Source of the DNA: Kribbella pittospori
Lineage (GTDB): Bacteria > Actinomycetota > Actinomycetes > Propionibacteriales > Kribbellaceae
Assembly (NCBI RefSeq): GCF_004331465.1
Contig: NZ_SJKB01000001.1
Location: forward strand, 310,001 to 374,000
Direction of reading: 5' to 3'
Length of the DNA stretch: 64,000 nucleotides
The translations under genes were made by a program, and so were the position numbers. Below, in pieces: positions 45,925 through 54,699 of this stretch. The notes below the pieces were generated by a model. The model ran no database searches. It saw only the letters and a list, made by a program, of their open reading frames with translations, and was not told the DNA's origin. The number at the start of each line of letters is the position of its first letter. Within the stretch, counting starts at the first letter, position 1.

Positions 45925-46452
45925 GTGCGCGACCTGGCCGGTACGGATTGGGAGTACACGTCCATCAACATCGATGCCCCCGAGCACCAGAACCTGGCTA
46001 GGGCTGTAGGGCGCGTCGCGATCATGAGCGCCGAGCTTGAATCGACGGTGCGCTCTCTGTTCTCCGACCTGATGATCGTCGATGAAGCGTGGGTCGTATC
46101 GCAGGGCGAGTCCTCTGACTGGCTCCTGAAGAACTGCGAACGAATCGTCAGCGAGGAGCACCGGCATGAGGATCACCGGGAGGGAAACCGCCCGGAGCTT
46201 CTACCGCTTCTGGCGGAGTGTAGGGCGGCCTTCCGGGAGCGCGGTACGGTCATTCACTCGTCGTGGGGTATCGATGATGTGGGCGCCAGCACCTACATCG
46301 CCTTGAGCAGCAAGAGGTTCCGCGATACGCGCGCCTTGGAGTACTCGCTGGCCGAGATCAACCTTCTGGCGGATCGATTCGCCGAGGTCAACCGCAAGAT
46401 TCACGTTGCTAACCGAATCCACAGGAACGCGATCCTGGCCCGTGAAGACTGA
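45925..46452 (+). CDS. Hypothetical soluble protein of the attachment-module cluster
   Basis: From GTG 45925 the protein has 175 residues. GAAGGG at 45912 to the GTG is ideal spacing, which favours GTG over TTG 45919. It opens VRDLAGTDWEYTSINIDAPE and contains EHQNLARAVGRVAIMSAELE and RGTVIHSSWGIDDVGAST. The helical segments SAELESTVRSLF and RGTVIHSSWG resemble a family of small proteins of unknown role in actinomycetes. It lies between modules D and E. Confidence 0.6.
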   Translation: MRDLAGTDWEYTSINIDAPEHQNLARAVGRVAIMSAELESTVRSLFSDLMIVDEAWVVSQGESSDWLLKNCERIVSEEHRHEDHREGNRPELLPLLAECRAAFRERGTVIHSSWGIDDVGASTYIALSSKRFRDTRALEYSLAEINLLADRFAEVNRKIHVANRIHRNAILARED

Positions 46453-46470
46453 CGCGCCGGGGGATGATCT

Positions 46471-46632
46471 TGGTGGGGCGGGCGGGACTCGAACCGCTCA
46501 ACCAGCGGGTTAAAAGGCTGCGCGACTGCATGAACTCTGCCATCTCTAGGCGTCGGGAGTAGCGCCGACGACGCCTCTGGACGTCTCTGCGAGCACGAGT
46601 TGACTCCAGTTCGTGTCATGTACCGTGTCACG
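46471..46632 (-). other. tRNA-derived attachment-site module E (Lys TTT-like 3' half ending in CCA plus tandem arm repeats)
   Basis: On the minus strand the loop CTTTTAA (46510-46516) is followed by CCCGCTGGTTGAGCGG, TTCGAGT, the acceptor strand CCGCCCCA and CCA. The T-stem is mismatched, so it is not a functional tRNA. Two 12-bp units, CGTGACACGGTA and CATGACACGAAC (46608-46632), lie 92 bp away. Confidence 0.65.
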
Positions 46633-46775
46633 GGGTATGGGCGCCGCCGGCTGCTCGGCCGGCGGAAGGGGTGCGGCCAAAGGCCAGGTAGGCCGCCTCC
46701 CGGCGGGTCAGCCGCCTCCATTTGGGCGTCGTGAACGATGCTGTCTACACCTGCATCTATCGCCAGGAGGCGACC

Positions 46776-47108
46776 ATGGTCCAACGAGTCGAGATCAGGT
46801 TGACGGATGACCTCGACGGCAGCGAGATCCCTACTGGCAAGGGTGAGACCGTGACCTTCGCCCTCGACGGCAGGTCGTACGAGATCGACCTGCGCACCAG
46901 GCACGCGGCAGCCTTGCGCGCGGCACTAGGTCCCTACGTCGAGGCAGGCCGGCCGATCAAGAGCCGACGCGGCAGGCGGTTGAGCCGAACCACTGTTGAT
47001 GCAGATGCTCGCACCGTCAAGGAATGGGCTCGCGCGAACGGCTACGAGGTCAATGACCGGGGACGAGTCCCCGCGCACATTCGGGAGGCCTTCGACGCCG
47101 CGAACTAG
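46776..47108 (+). CDS. lsr2: Lsr2-family nucleoid-associated protein (H-NS-like xenogeneic silencer)
   Basis: The 110-residue protein starts at ATG 46776 with CCAGGAGGCGACC immediately upstream. The N-terminal dimerisation strand (QRVEIRLTDDLDGSEI, VTFALDGRSYEIDL) and the C-terminal DNA-binding domain (VKEWARANGYEVNDRGRVPA, with the AT-hook-like RGR and HIREAF) match Lsr2. Lsr2 silences AT-rich foreign DNA; this copy lies at the edge of the island, just before the AT-rich NACHT genes. It may be an extra paralogue. Confidence 0.9.
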   Translation: MVQRVEIRLTDDLDGSEIPTGKGETVTFALDGRSYEIDLRTRHAAALRAALGPYVEAGRPIKSRRGRRLSRTTVDADARTVKEWARANGYEVNDRGRVPAHIREAFDAAN

Positions 47109-47294
47109 CTGACGGTTGGCGGGCGATCGGCTCAGCAGCACTGGATGAGCTCCCTGGGCCATCGCGCCTAGCGACGGCCGACGCTGTTGTCCCATGGCTT
47201 GCCACGCCGTGTGGACTCGTCCGAGTGCTGCTGGTGGGCAACTGTCCTGCTCATCATATTTCGGATCCTCGGCCTCCGGACTACATTGATGACT

Positions 47295-48302
47295 ATGAGT
47301 GACGGGGGAACCGTGAGGTGTTCGCGGAAGCGAGCTGGGAGTCACGTGGCCAAGGACGCGCCGGCCTCGGCCAAGGCCAGGACTGCGGCGGCACGCCGAG
47401 CGGGCCCGCCGGATCTCATCTCAGGCCGATCGGTCTCCGAGAGGTGTACGCGCCAGCGCACTTGGCCCAACGGTCATCGCTCGACGCCGGCCAAGGTGGC
47501 CGCCAATTGGGTGGTGTTTGCTGCGGCGTGCTTTGGTCTCGCGGGGTGCGGCTCGAGTACCGCTACGCCGACATCGACGTCAACAGGTTCGGCCCCGGCT
47601 GAACCTACCCAGTCGGCGACCCCAACCACCTCGAGCACGAGCCCTCAGCGACCTCCACCCGTGCCGATCACCGCGACCGGTCTCCTCAATGGGACAGCAA
47701 CCCCTAAGTTCCCGGCAGGAGCGGCGGGCAAGCTCGATGTTGTAACCGTCGGCCCTCTGGACCGTGGCACCGGCGGAGAGGCGGTTCTGCCCATTGCAAT
47801 TCGCAACAACACGAACGCCGCGGTCTCGCACATCGACATCAATGGCTCAGCACGAAACCCAGCCGGCAAGCTAGTCGCGAACGGCAATAGCCAGGGCACC
47901 ACGCCAGCCACACTCATACCCGGACAAGTCGCACTTGCATTCATCTACTTCGAGATGGGCGGCAACACTCCCCCCGCGAACGCCAAGTACGCCTTCACAG
48001 CGCAAGGCACCGCGCCAGGCACGGAGTCGTTCGACTCGGCAGACCTCAAGGTGACTGAAGCAGAGCGATCCGGGCAGCGGCTCGTCGGGACCGCGAAGAA
48101 CACGAACAGCAAGGCGTTGGAAGGTCCATACTCGGTGCAGGCGTATTGCTTTAGTCCATCCGACAAGCTGCTCTCTGAACATGGCACTTACGCGGAGCCG
48201 GACGGACCGCTCGCGCCGGGCGGGTCTGTGTCGTTCTCGATTGACCTCTATGACCAGGCGTGCCCAAGGTTCCTTGTCGGCTCGACCGCCTACTTCAAGT
48301 GA
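47295..48302 (+). CDS. Lipoprotein of unknown function
   Basis: The last 240 residues look well defined: a lipobox FGLAGCGSS preceded by a hydrophobic stretch (VVFAAACF), a long Thr/Ser/Pro-rich linker, and a beta-rich domain (AVLPIAIRNNTNAAVSHIDI, QVALAFIYFEMGG) like a FxLYD/immunoglobulin-type domain. The start is uncertain: ATG 47295 gives a 60-residue basic extension before the lipobox, while GTG 47496 gives a short n-region. A lipidated exported role is inferred from the lipobox. Confidence 0.65.
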   Translation: MSDGGTVRCSRKRAGSHVAKDAPASAKARTAAARRAGPPDLISGRSVSERCTRQRTWPNGHRSTPAKVAANWVVFAAACFGLAGCGSSTATPTSTSTGSAPAEPTQSATPTTSSTSPQRPPPVPITATGLLNGTATPKFPAGAAGKLDVVTVGPLDRGTGGEAVLPIAIRNNTNAAVSHIDINGSARNPAGKLVANGNSQGTTPATLIPGQVALAFIYFEMGGNTPPANAKYAFTAQGTAPGTESFDSADLKVTEAERSGQRLVGTAKNTNSKALEGPYSVQAYCFSPSDKLLSEHGTYAEPDGPLAPGGSVSFSIDLYDQACPRFLVGSTAYFK

Positions 48303-48600
48303 GCGAACGGCTGTGGATCCTCGGCGCGCAGGGCCATTCGCAGTCCAGGGTCTGCAACCACAGCAGGAAGTATCAGCACCGCCGCCGATGAGCACGTTGA
48401 TCGCGCGTGAGCCGATGGCGTGTCGACTGATGCTTGAAGTCTGCGCTCGACGGGCCCATCACACGACAACACCGCCAGGTATGGCCGACCCTTTTAAGCG
48501 CGTCAAGACACCGGCGGTGTCCGCGGCGACTGGATTCAACCTGTCATCAGACCGGGGCTATGCCCGTACCAACGCCTCGGCAGGTAAGAAGAGAGGCGCA

Positions 48601-48987
48601 GTGGATTCGCCCTACATGCCGCTCATCGGCGCGTTGGAGGGCTGGGTCCAGTCTGCAGAGCCCGATGTGGTGTCCGACGTGCTTGTTGGCGTACCTGGTG
48701 CAGGCGATGTCTTGCCCTCGCTGGGCGGAGGCGCGGCATCGGTCAGCGCGAGACACGTCCTGTCCGTCATCAATGCCTTGGTGATGGCGCTCGTTTCGCA
48801 TCGCGTTTGGTCCCACGGACCAGACGGGTGGGTATTGGAAGTTGGCACGGAGAATTGGCGCTGTGACCCCCGGGCCTGGCACACGCGACGACGGCGCATA
48901 CGGCAGATCCGCCGACTGCTCTGCCAGCAGCCGCCGGCCTGGACGGACAGGGTACGCCGACGGCCAGCCCGTACGACGCGCGACTAG
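48601..48987 (+). CDS. Uncertain small open reading frame
   Basis: GTG 48601 has GAGAGGCGC just upstream and opens VDSPYMPLIGALEGWVQSAE, but the second half is a basic low-complexity string (RRRRIRQIRRLL) that does not look like coding sequence. The 300 bp before it (48303-48600) contain nothing I can support. Treat as doubtful. Confidence 0.25.
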   Translation: MDSPYMPLIGALEGWVQSAEPDVVSDVLVGVPGAGDVLPSLGGGAASVSARHVLSVINALVMALVSHRVWSHGPDGWVLEVGTENWRCDPRAWHTRRRRIRQIRRLLCQQPPAWTDRVRRRPARTTRD

Positions 48988-49042
48988 CCGTAACGCCGAG
49001 CCCACGAATCGCGATGACCTCCGGAAAGGGGGGAATCATCAA

Positions 49043-49189
49043 GTGGACATCGTCGTAGCCATCATCAGCGGCATGGTGAAACTGACCATCGCAATGATGC
49101 AGATCATGGCCAAGCTCGTCATGTTCGGCATCCGCGAAACGCAGCGAGCCATCGCCCAAGCACAACGCAACAAGGTGCGTAAGCGGTAG
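49043..49189 (+). CDS. Small amphipathic protein, 48 residues
   Basis: GTG 49043, 9 bp after GGAAAGGGGGG, opens VDIVVAIISGMVKLTIAMM, continues QIMAKLVMFGIRETQRAIAQ and ends AQRNKVRKR. The first two thirds are a continuous hydrophobic helix and the last third is strongly basic. The shape is that of a small toxin or membrane-binding peptide; no family is known to me. It stands about 0.4 kb upstream of the NACHT gene. Confidence 0.55.
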   Translation: MDIVVAIISGMVKLTIAMMQIMAKLVMFGIRETQRAIAQAQRNKVRKR

Positions 49190-49581
49190 CCCGGAGCACA
49201 TCCGAATCGAGATTGTTGTCAGTGGGGGCGCAGTAGAGGGACGGATCTTTCGGCGGCAGGATGAGAACTGCCAAGTAACCATCGGCCGAGCCGAACGCTG
49301 CCGAACCCGTCCGATCGCTCGTGTCGCCGCTGAGATGGAGCACACCGCAGCCCGAGCTGTACGACCATCTCATGAACGGCACCTAAGCACCGCGACGATG
49401 CCGAGCAAGGTGAACCAGTCGAGCAGTCCACTCCGGTGCCGTTCCGGAGCACGCAACACCGTGCCAGGTGATGACCTCAGCAGGCGCGCCCAGAAGACAT
49501 ACCACGGCGGCGATGACCTGTACCATCAGCCTACTCAACCAACAACTAGGCGCTGTTGTCAGGCATTTGGGGGGAACCAAA
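49190..49581. other. Intergenic stretch upstream of the NACHT gene
   Basis: No gene with a ribosome binding site and coding character is visible in these 392 bp. The frame of the NACHT gene is open from ATG 49468, but the sequence before 49582 does not look conserved. The promoter of the NACHT gene should be here. Confidence 0.4.
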
Positions 49582-52500
49582 TTGGACTACAGATTCGACT
49601 CGTTCAATCCGAGGTCATTTGAGCAGTTGATTCAGGGCTTATGCGTGCAAATTCTGTCGCCGGGCATCACGCCATTCGGGGATGGGCGTGATGGAGGAAG
49701 GGAAGCCACGTTTGAAGGCGCGGTAAATTATCAAACAGACGGGTCCCCATGGGATGGGTATGGCGTGATTCAAGCCAAGTTTCTCCAACGGCCACTCGGC
49801 ACCGACAAGGACGGTCCGTGGGCGATCACACAACTCCGCAGCGAACTGGCTGAGTACGAGAAATCCGACTCGGAGCGTCGGTTACCAGAATACTACATCT
49901 TTGCGACCAATGCGACGCTCTCCGCAGTCCAAGATGTAGGCACAAAGGACCTTGCATTCGCTGAACTCCGCGCATTCGCCGAGCGCCATGGTTTGAAGGG
50001 GTTCGATGTCTGGGATTACGACAAGCTGAGGATCCTCCTCGATGGACAACCTGAACTACGGAGCACCTATGTCGCGTGGCTGACGCCGGGGGACGTCATT
50101 TCGGCGGCGTTGTCGCAGCTCCAGGGCTTTGAGGTTGACTTCGATCGGTTGATGATCAAGCTTCTTCAGCGCGAGCTAGTTGACAATCAGTTCGCACGAC
50201 TTGAGCAGGCTGGCGACAGCGCAGATGCCAGGGTGCCGCTTGCGAGTGTATTTGTAGATATTCCCTTTGCGCGCGCACACAGCAGCATGGACACCGATGT
50301 GGAGCCCGATGGCCTGGTAGTCGCTGAGATCTATGAGAATGCCCAATTGAAGCTCGATCCAGCGACACTTGCGGCTGGCGGGGTGCGGACAGCGAAGGAC
50401 CGATTTGTCCTCATAGGTGGGCCAGGTCAAGGCAAGACGACCGTGGCCCAATTCATGTGTCAGTTGTTCAGGGCGTCACTCGTGCGCGACGTTCCGAGGG
50501 AAAGGCTGACACATGAGGTGAGGATGGCGCTCCGCGCTTTCGAGCAGCAGTTGGCTGACCAGGGCCCTGAGGTGGCCGGCGTGCGGCGCTTCCCGGTACA
50601 CATCGTTCTCAATGAGTTGGCTCATTTCCTAGCGCACGCCGCCGAGGATGAATTTTCGGTTGAGGCGTTTCTTGCGCGCCGGATGACGAAGCGTCTTGGT
50701 GCCCCAGTCCAAGTTAGGGACTTGCGGCGATGGTTAGTTTCATATCCTACATTCGTCGTCTTTGACGGGCTCGACGAGGTGCCTGCATCTACCAACCGAG
50801 GCGACGTTAAGCAGGTTCTTTCGGACTTCCTGCTGGATTCTCAAACGGATAATGCAGATATGCTCGTCGTCGCCACAAGCCGACCGCAAGGGTATAGTGC
50901 GGAATTTAATCGAGACAGGTTCCGGCATTTCTTTCTCACTTCGTTGAGCGAGGGAGACGCACTCAGGTACGGCAGGAAACTAGTCCACGTCAAACACGGC
51001 GAAGGATCTGAACGCGCGCTCGCGATCGAGTCAAGACTTCTCCGGGCGATAAGCGAGGAGTCAGTTTCGCATTTGATGCGAAGTCCTCTACAAGTGACAA
51101 TCATGGCATTATTGGTGGACAAAGTTGGACAGCCACCAAAAGAGCGCTACACGCTATTTTCTGAGTACTATAATGTTATATATTCTCGTGAGCTCGAACG
51201 AGATATTCCTGCTGCGGCAATTCTGCGCGACTATCGGTCAGACATCGATTCGATTCATTGGCGGCTCGGGCTGACGCTTCAAGTGCGCAGTGAAGTTGAG
51301 GGCGGGACAGATTCGAGACTCAATCGGAATGAGTTCTCGGATCTGGTAAGGGGAAGGTTGCAGGAAGAAGAACACGAAGGCTCCTCGTTAGAGGAGTTGG
51401 TCACGCAAATCACTGAAGCAGCCGCGGAGCGACTCGTCTTTATCGTTGGCCATGAGACTGACGCGATCGGATTTGAAATCCGATCCCTCCAAGAGTTTAT
51501 GGCGGCGGAGGCTCTGCATGAAGGAAATGAGAGCGATGTTCAGCAGCGCCTGCGTGCAATAGCTCCTGTGGTTCACTGGCGTAATGTCTTCCTGTTCGCG
51601 GCTGGTCGCTGTTTCACAAAGAGCCAATCATTGCGGGATACGATCGTAGCCATTTGCAATGAAATGAACAGCGCGCTGAGCTATGGCGAGGTGAGCGACT
51701 ATCTCCGGCGCGGCTCGGATCTCGCAGTTGAGATTCTTGTCGATGGATCGTGTCGTTTCCAGCCAAAATACATTCGGAGCCTGCTAGGTGTGGCCGCGAA
51801 TGTGATCGCTTCGCCGGGTGCGAATAGTCACTCGGAACTCGCTGCTGCCGCTTCGGAGTTGAGGCAAGGATCTGTCCTCTTGGATGAGATTGAGCGCAGG
51901 GAATTGTTCCCGAAAGGGGGAACGCTGCGTATCGCACTGCTCCTTGCGGAGGGAGGCGACGAGCGTGCCCAAGGCCAAATCGATGCACTACTCGGTGATC
52001 CTAGAATGACGAGTATGGTGCTCCGCGCTGCACTTTCCGCTGAGGCCTTCACTTTCCTGAAGCCGCGACTCGAGAGGCTCGTTGCCTGCACGCAACCTGG
52101 AAGGATTCTTTCGTTTCGCGGGACGTCCGCGCGACGGGACGCTTTGTTGGACGGGCTGCCAGAGTGGGTTGAGTCTGGTATGCGCCAGATGACCGCCAGC
52201 TCTGGGGTGACGACTCGTGCGCAGAGGATCTTGTTTCGATTGGCAGATAGTTCCCGAACGCCGATTTCGCTTGCGTATTGGTCGGTGAATAAGAAGTACA
52301 ATTTGTACGCTGGGTGGCAAGACATCCCAGAATCATATGCAGTGTGGCGTCCCATTAATGCTGCTGCGGGCTTCGTTCGGGATCCGTCTGTCAGCACCTT
52401 GCTGCATGTGTTAGAAGTTTCCGTAGGGGCGCAGCAGTCTGTTATAGATCAGATCGTCAAGTTCGCTCCCTGGCCGTTGGCAGCGCTTCTCGCAGAGAAC

Positions 52501-53580
52501 TCGAGCAGATTTGATGCCATCGCGCAAGACCTGCGAAATGGTGAGTATGGAGATCTTCGCATTTGGCTCGCAGCCGAAAATCGCTGGCGCCGAGATGGCA
52601 TCAGTACGGCGGACGTCGAGCACTGCCTTCAGCGGACGGGAGATCGCCCATTTGGCCGGGACATTGAGTCGGTCGGATTCCCCCTGGTCCTTCGGCAAGC
52701 TTTTGGGCTCGGAAGCCTGGACAGAGAGGGACAGGATGCGGCGCTCAAGGAACTCCTGCCTGTGGTGCCTCGCGTCGCTCCCAGCCGGCCACGAGGCATC
52801 CTGCGGACTATGGTCCTGCAAATGATCGAGAATGTGGCGAACCGTGCGCGGATTAGTCAGCTTGACAGTCGCTCATGGATTGCAATGCTGCCGGACTCTC
52901 CGACGGAGGGTGATGTGGCGCGCGGACTCGACACACTCGATCTGCAAACAATGCAATTGCTTGCGATGGCTCTTCCTGAGACCTCTAGGGATGCGGTGTA
53001 TTCGAGGTGGCGATCCCGTGGTGGTTATTTGAGGACTTCTCGGCACAGGCCGGACGCGATTCTTGAGTTGGCTCGCGACGTAGTCGAGGGTTTCGCTAGG
53101 TCGGGAGGATCCATTGGGCATATCGCACTCCTTGTGGCCATTGGTCGACAAATGGATATTCGGGGCATGATAGAAAAAGCCAGGATTGAGCCGCGCGGAT
53201 TAGCTGGAAACGATGGCGACTCAGGTTCGATCGCGCTCTTTGAAGTGCTCTCAAAAGGTCCGGAGGCAGCACTTGACGAAGGGCGAACCGCAATTATGCA
53301 GGCTAAGTCGCCGTACGAATTTGCGATGGTAGTAGATGACATCTTGGCACGGCAAGGCATAAGTGGCGACAAACGTGAGCGTGTGATGTATGAACTTGCC
53401 CGGCACGCGGACGAGTTGAGTGGCGGGCATCCGGACATCGCTATACTGCTACGTGACATTGTGCGGATTCGCAGGAGCGGATTGGAGGATGCGGCAACCT
53501 GTGTTGAACTCGGAATACCGGAGATTGTGTCGCAATTGAGCTATGAAGTGCCCGACCGAACGGCAACCGTGCTCGATTGA
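49582..53580 (+). CDS. NACHT-domain STAND NTPase with N-terminal Mrr-like nuclease domain, candidate antiphage protein
   Basis: From TTG 49582 (GGGGGGA 7 bp upstream) the protein has 1332 residues; ATG 49468 or 49513 are alternatives. Residues 1-100 hold a PD-(D/E)xK nuclease pattern: FNPRSFEQLIQGL, GDGRDGGREA with D37, and VIQAKF with Q64-x-K66. The NACHT NTPase follows (Walker A GGPGQGKTT at 279-287, Walker B FVVFDGLDEVP at 391-401). The remaining 900 residues are helical and may be the sensor. The coding DNA is visibly AT-richer than the flanks. bNACHT proteins defend against phages by nuclease or other effectors; that role is inferred. Confidence 0.85.
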   Translation: MDYRFDSFNPRSFEQLIQGLCVQILSPGITPFGDGRDGGREATFEGAVNYQTDGSPWDGYGVIQAKFLQRPLGTDKDGPWAITQLRSELAEYEKSDSERRLPEYYIFATNATLSAVQDVGTKDLAFAELRAFAERHGLKGFDVWDYDKLRILLDGQPELRSTYVAWLTPGDVISAALSQLQGFEVDFDRLMIKLLQRELVDNQFARLEQAGDSADARVPLASVFVDIPFARAHSSMDTDVEPDGLVVAEIYENAQLKLDPATLAAGGVRTAKDRFVLIGGPGQGKTTVAQFMCQLFRASLVRDVPRERLTHEVRMALRAFEQQLADQGPEVAGVRRFPVHIVLNELAHFLAHAAEDEFSVEAFLARRMTKRLGAPVQVRDLRRWLVSYPTFVVFDGLDEVPASTNRGDVKQVLSDFLLDSQTDNADMLVVATSRPQGYSAEFNRDRFRHFFLTSLSEGDALRYGRKLVHVKHGEGSERALAIESRLLRAISEESVSHLMRSPLQVTIMALLVDKVGQPPKERYTLFSEYYNVIYSRELERDIPAAAILRDYRSDIDSIHWRLGLTLQVRSEVEGGTDSRLNRNEFSDLVRGRLQEEEHEGSSLEELVTQITEAAAERLVFIVGHETDAIGFEIRSLQEFMAAEALHEGNESDVQQRLRAIAPVVHWRNVFLFAAGRCFTKSQSLRDTIVAICNEMNSALSYGEVSDYLRRGSDLAVEILVDGSCRFQPKYIRSLLGVAANVIASPGANSHSELAAAASELRQGSVLLDEIERRELFPKGGTLRIALLLAEGGDERAQGQIDALLGDPRMTSMVLRAALSAEAFTFLKPRLERLVACTQPGRILSFRGTSARRDALLDGLPEWVESGMRQMTASSGVTTRAQRILFRLADSSRTPISLAYWSVNKKYNLYAGWQDIPESYAVWRPINAAAGFVRDPSVSTLLHVLEVSVGAQQSVIDQIVKFAPWPLAALLAENSSRFDAIAQDLRNGEYGDLRIWLAAENRWRRDGISTADVEHCLQRTGDRPFGRDIESVGFPLVLRQAFGLGSLDREGQDAALKELLPVVPRVAPSRPRGILRTMVLQMIENVANRARISQLDSRSWIAMLPDSPTEGDVARGLDTLDLQTMQLLAMALPETSRDAVYSRWRSRGGYLRTSRHRPDAILELARDVVEGFARSGGSIGHIALLVAIGRQMDIRGMIEKARIEPRGLAGNDGDSGSIALFEVLSKGPEAALDEGRTAIMQAKSPYEFAMVVDDILARQGISGDKRERVMYELARHADELSGGHPDIAILLRDIVRIRRSGLEDAATCVELGIPEIVSQLSYEVPDRTATVLD

Positions 53581-54199
53581 GTCAGTGGTGGCCGTGGCCT
53601 GGATTGGGATGAGGCGCTGTCGACCCGCACGGGCGCCGGGCGGCAGTCCCTGTCCATGTCGAGTAGAAGTGGCCCGCAGTGTCGGTTGAGGTGGCTCAAA
53701 GAGCACCTCCCCCGCATCGGCGTTCAGAACGTTGCTCGTCCAGGCTTTTGCCGATCAACGCACGCAACCGCGCCACATCGGCCATCCCCTCCGGTAACCG
53801 GGGCACCGCCAACCGGCGATCAGGCGCGTCCATCACCTCGGTAATCGGTCGTCTGCTCGAGTGGGTCTCCAGGGACGGCACGGCTGAAGTGCTTCCCTCC
53901 CTCGGGACCCTTTCCTTGGAGAGACGCTTAGGCGCGCTCACGGGCCCGGAGATGTCTGTGCTCCTCTTGCCGCTGGGTCGAGAATGCAGACATTGTGCTG
54001 CTGTCCGATGGGCTGGATCGGGCCTGACGGAATGTCGAGCCAGACGCTCAGTCGTCTCGCCCGGTTGCTACGTCATGGTCGGAGCCGACCCAATCGTCGC
54101 TCATCGTTTTCAGACCGAGCAGCTGTCGCGTGAGTCCGTGGCGCTCTTGACGGCGGCAGGGGAGAAGCTGCCTCGCCGTGGGGTGCGGGGTCGTGCTAC
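53477..54199. repeat. Long direct repeat, left copy, covering the 3' end of the NACHT gene
   Basis: Bases 53477-53608 (the last 33 codons of the NACHT gene plus 28 bp) and 54020-54199 together repeat at 56782-57103 in the same orientation with one base change and one 14-bp tandem duplication. The left copy carries a 411-bp insertion (53609-54019) flanked by GGATTGGG and GGATCGGG. The insertion holds a short minus-strand frame (53696-53941) that I do not recognise. Confidence 0.85.
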
Positions 54200-54309
54200 C
54201 TGACTTGGCTCACGTTCTGAGGTCTGGCGGTGCGGCAGGCCTGTGAGCTGGGGGGTTGCTGGTCGGCCCGCCTGAATTTGCACACTAATCCGGCCCGTAG
54301 CTGCCGCTC

Positions 54310-54698
54310 GTGGCGTACGTGCGCACGCCGAAGACCGCGTCGGGAGCGACCGCGGTGCAGATCGTGCACTCGACGCGGCGCGGGTCCCGCGACATCGAGC
54401 ACCTGGGATCGGCGCACGACGAGGCCGAGCTCGAGGCGCTGAAGGCCGCGGCCCGGCAGCGCCTGGCTGAGAACCACCTGGAGCTCGATCTGAGTCTCGA
54501 GCCGGCCGCTGGGGCGGGTCCGTTGGAGATCACCGCCTCGCAGATGGCGCATCTGTGGGACGCACTGTGCCGTGCCTACAACGTGCTTGGGTTCGACGAT
54601 GCGGCCGGTGGCGATGAGGTGTTCCGCCAGCTCGTGCTGGCGCGGATTGTCGAGCCCACCAGCAAGCAGGAGAGCTTTCGGCTGCTGGAGGATGGGGC
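54310..54698 (+). pseudogene. Truncated IS1634-family transposase
   Basis: ATG 54310 opens MAYVRTPKTASGATAVQIVH, then STRRGSRDIEHLGSAHDEAE and HLWDALCRAYNVLGFDDAAG, GGDEVFRQLVLARIVEPTSK, the N-terminal sequence of IS1634-family DDE transposases. The homology stops around LLEDG, near 54698, where a gene on the other strand begins. The catalytic domain is missing. Confidence 0.85.
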
Positions 54699-54699
54699 C

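Noticed and set aside
48181..48600. Extension of the frame at 48601 back to ATG 48181
   Set aside because: The upstream part overlaps the end of the lipoprotein gene in another frame and is rich in arginine and proline with no family content.
53696..53941. Minus-strand 81-codon frame inside the 411-bp insertion
   Set aside because: No recognised domain and no clear ribosome binding site; kept only as part of the insertion description.
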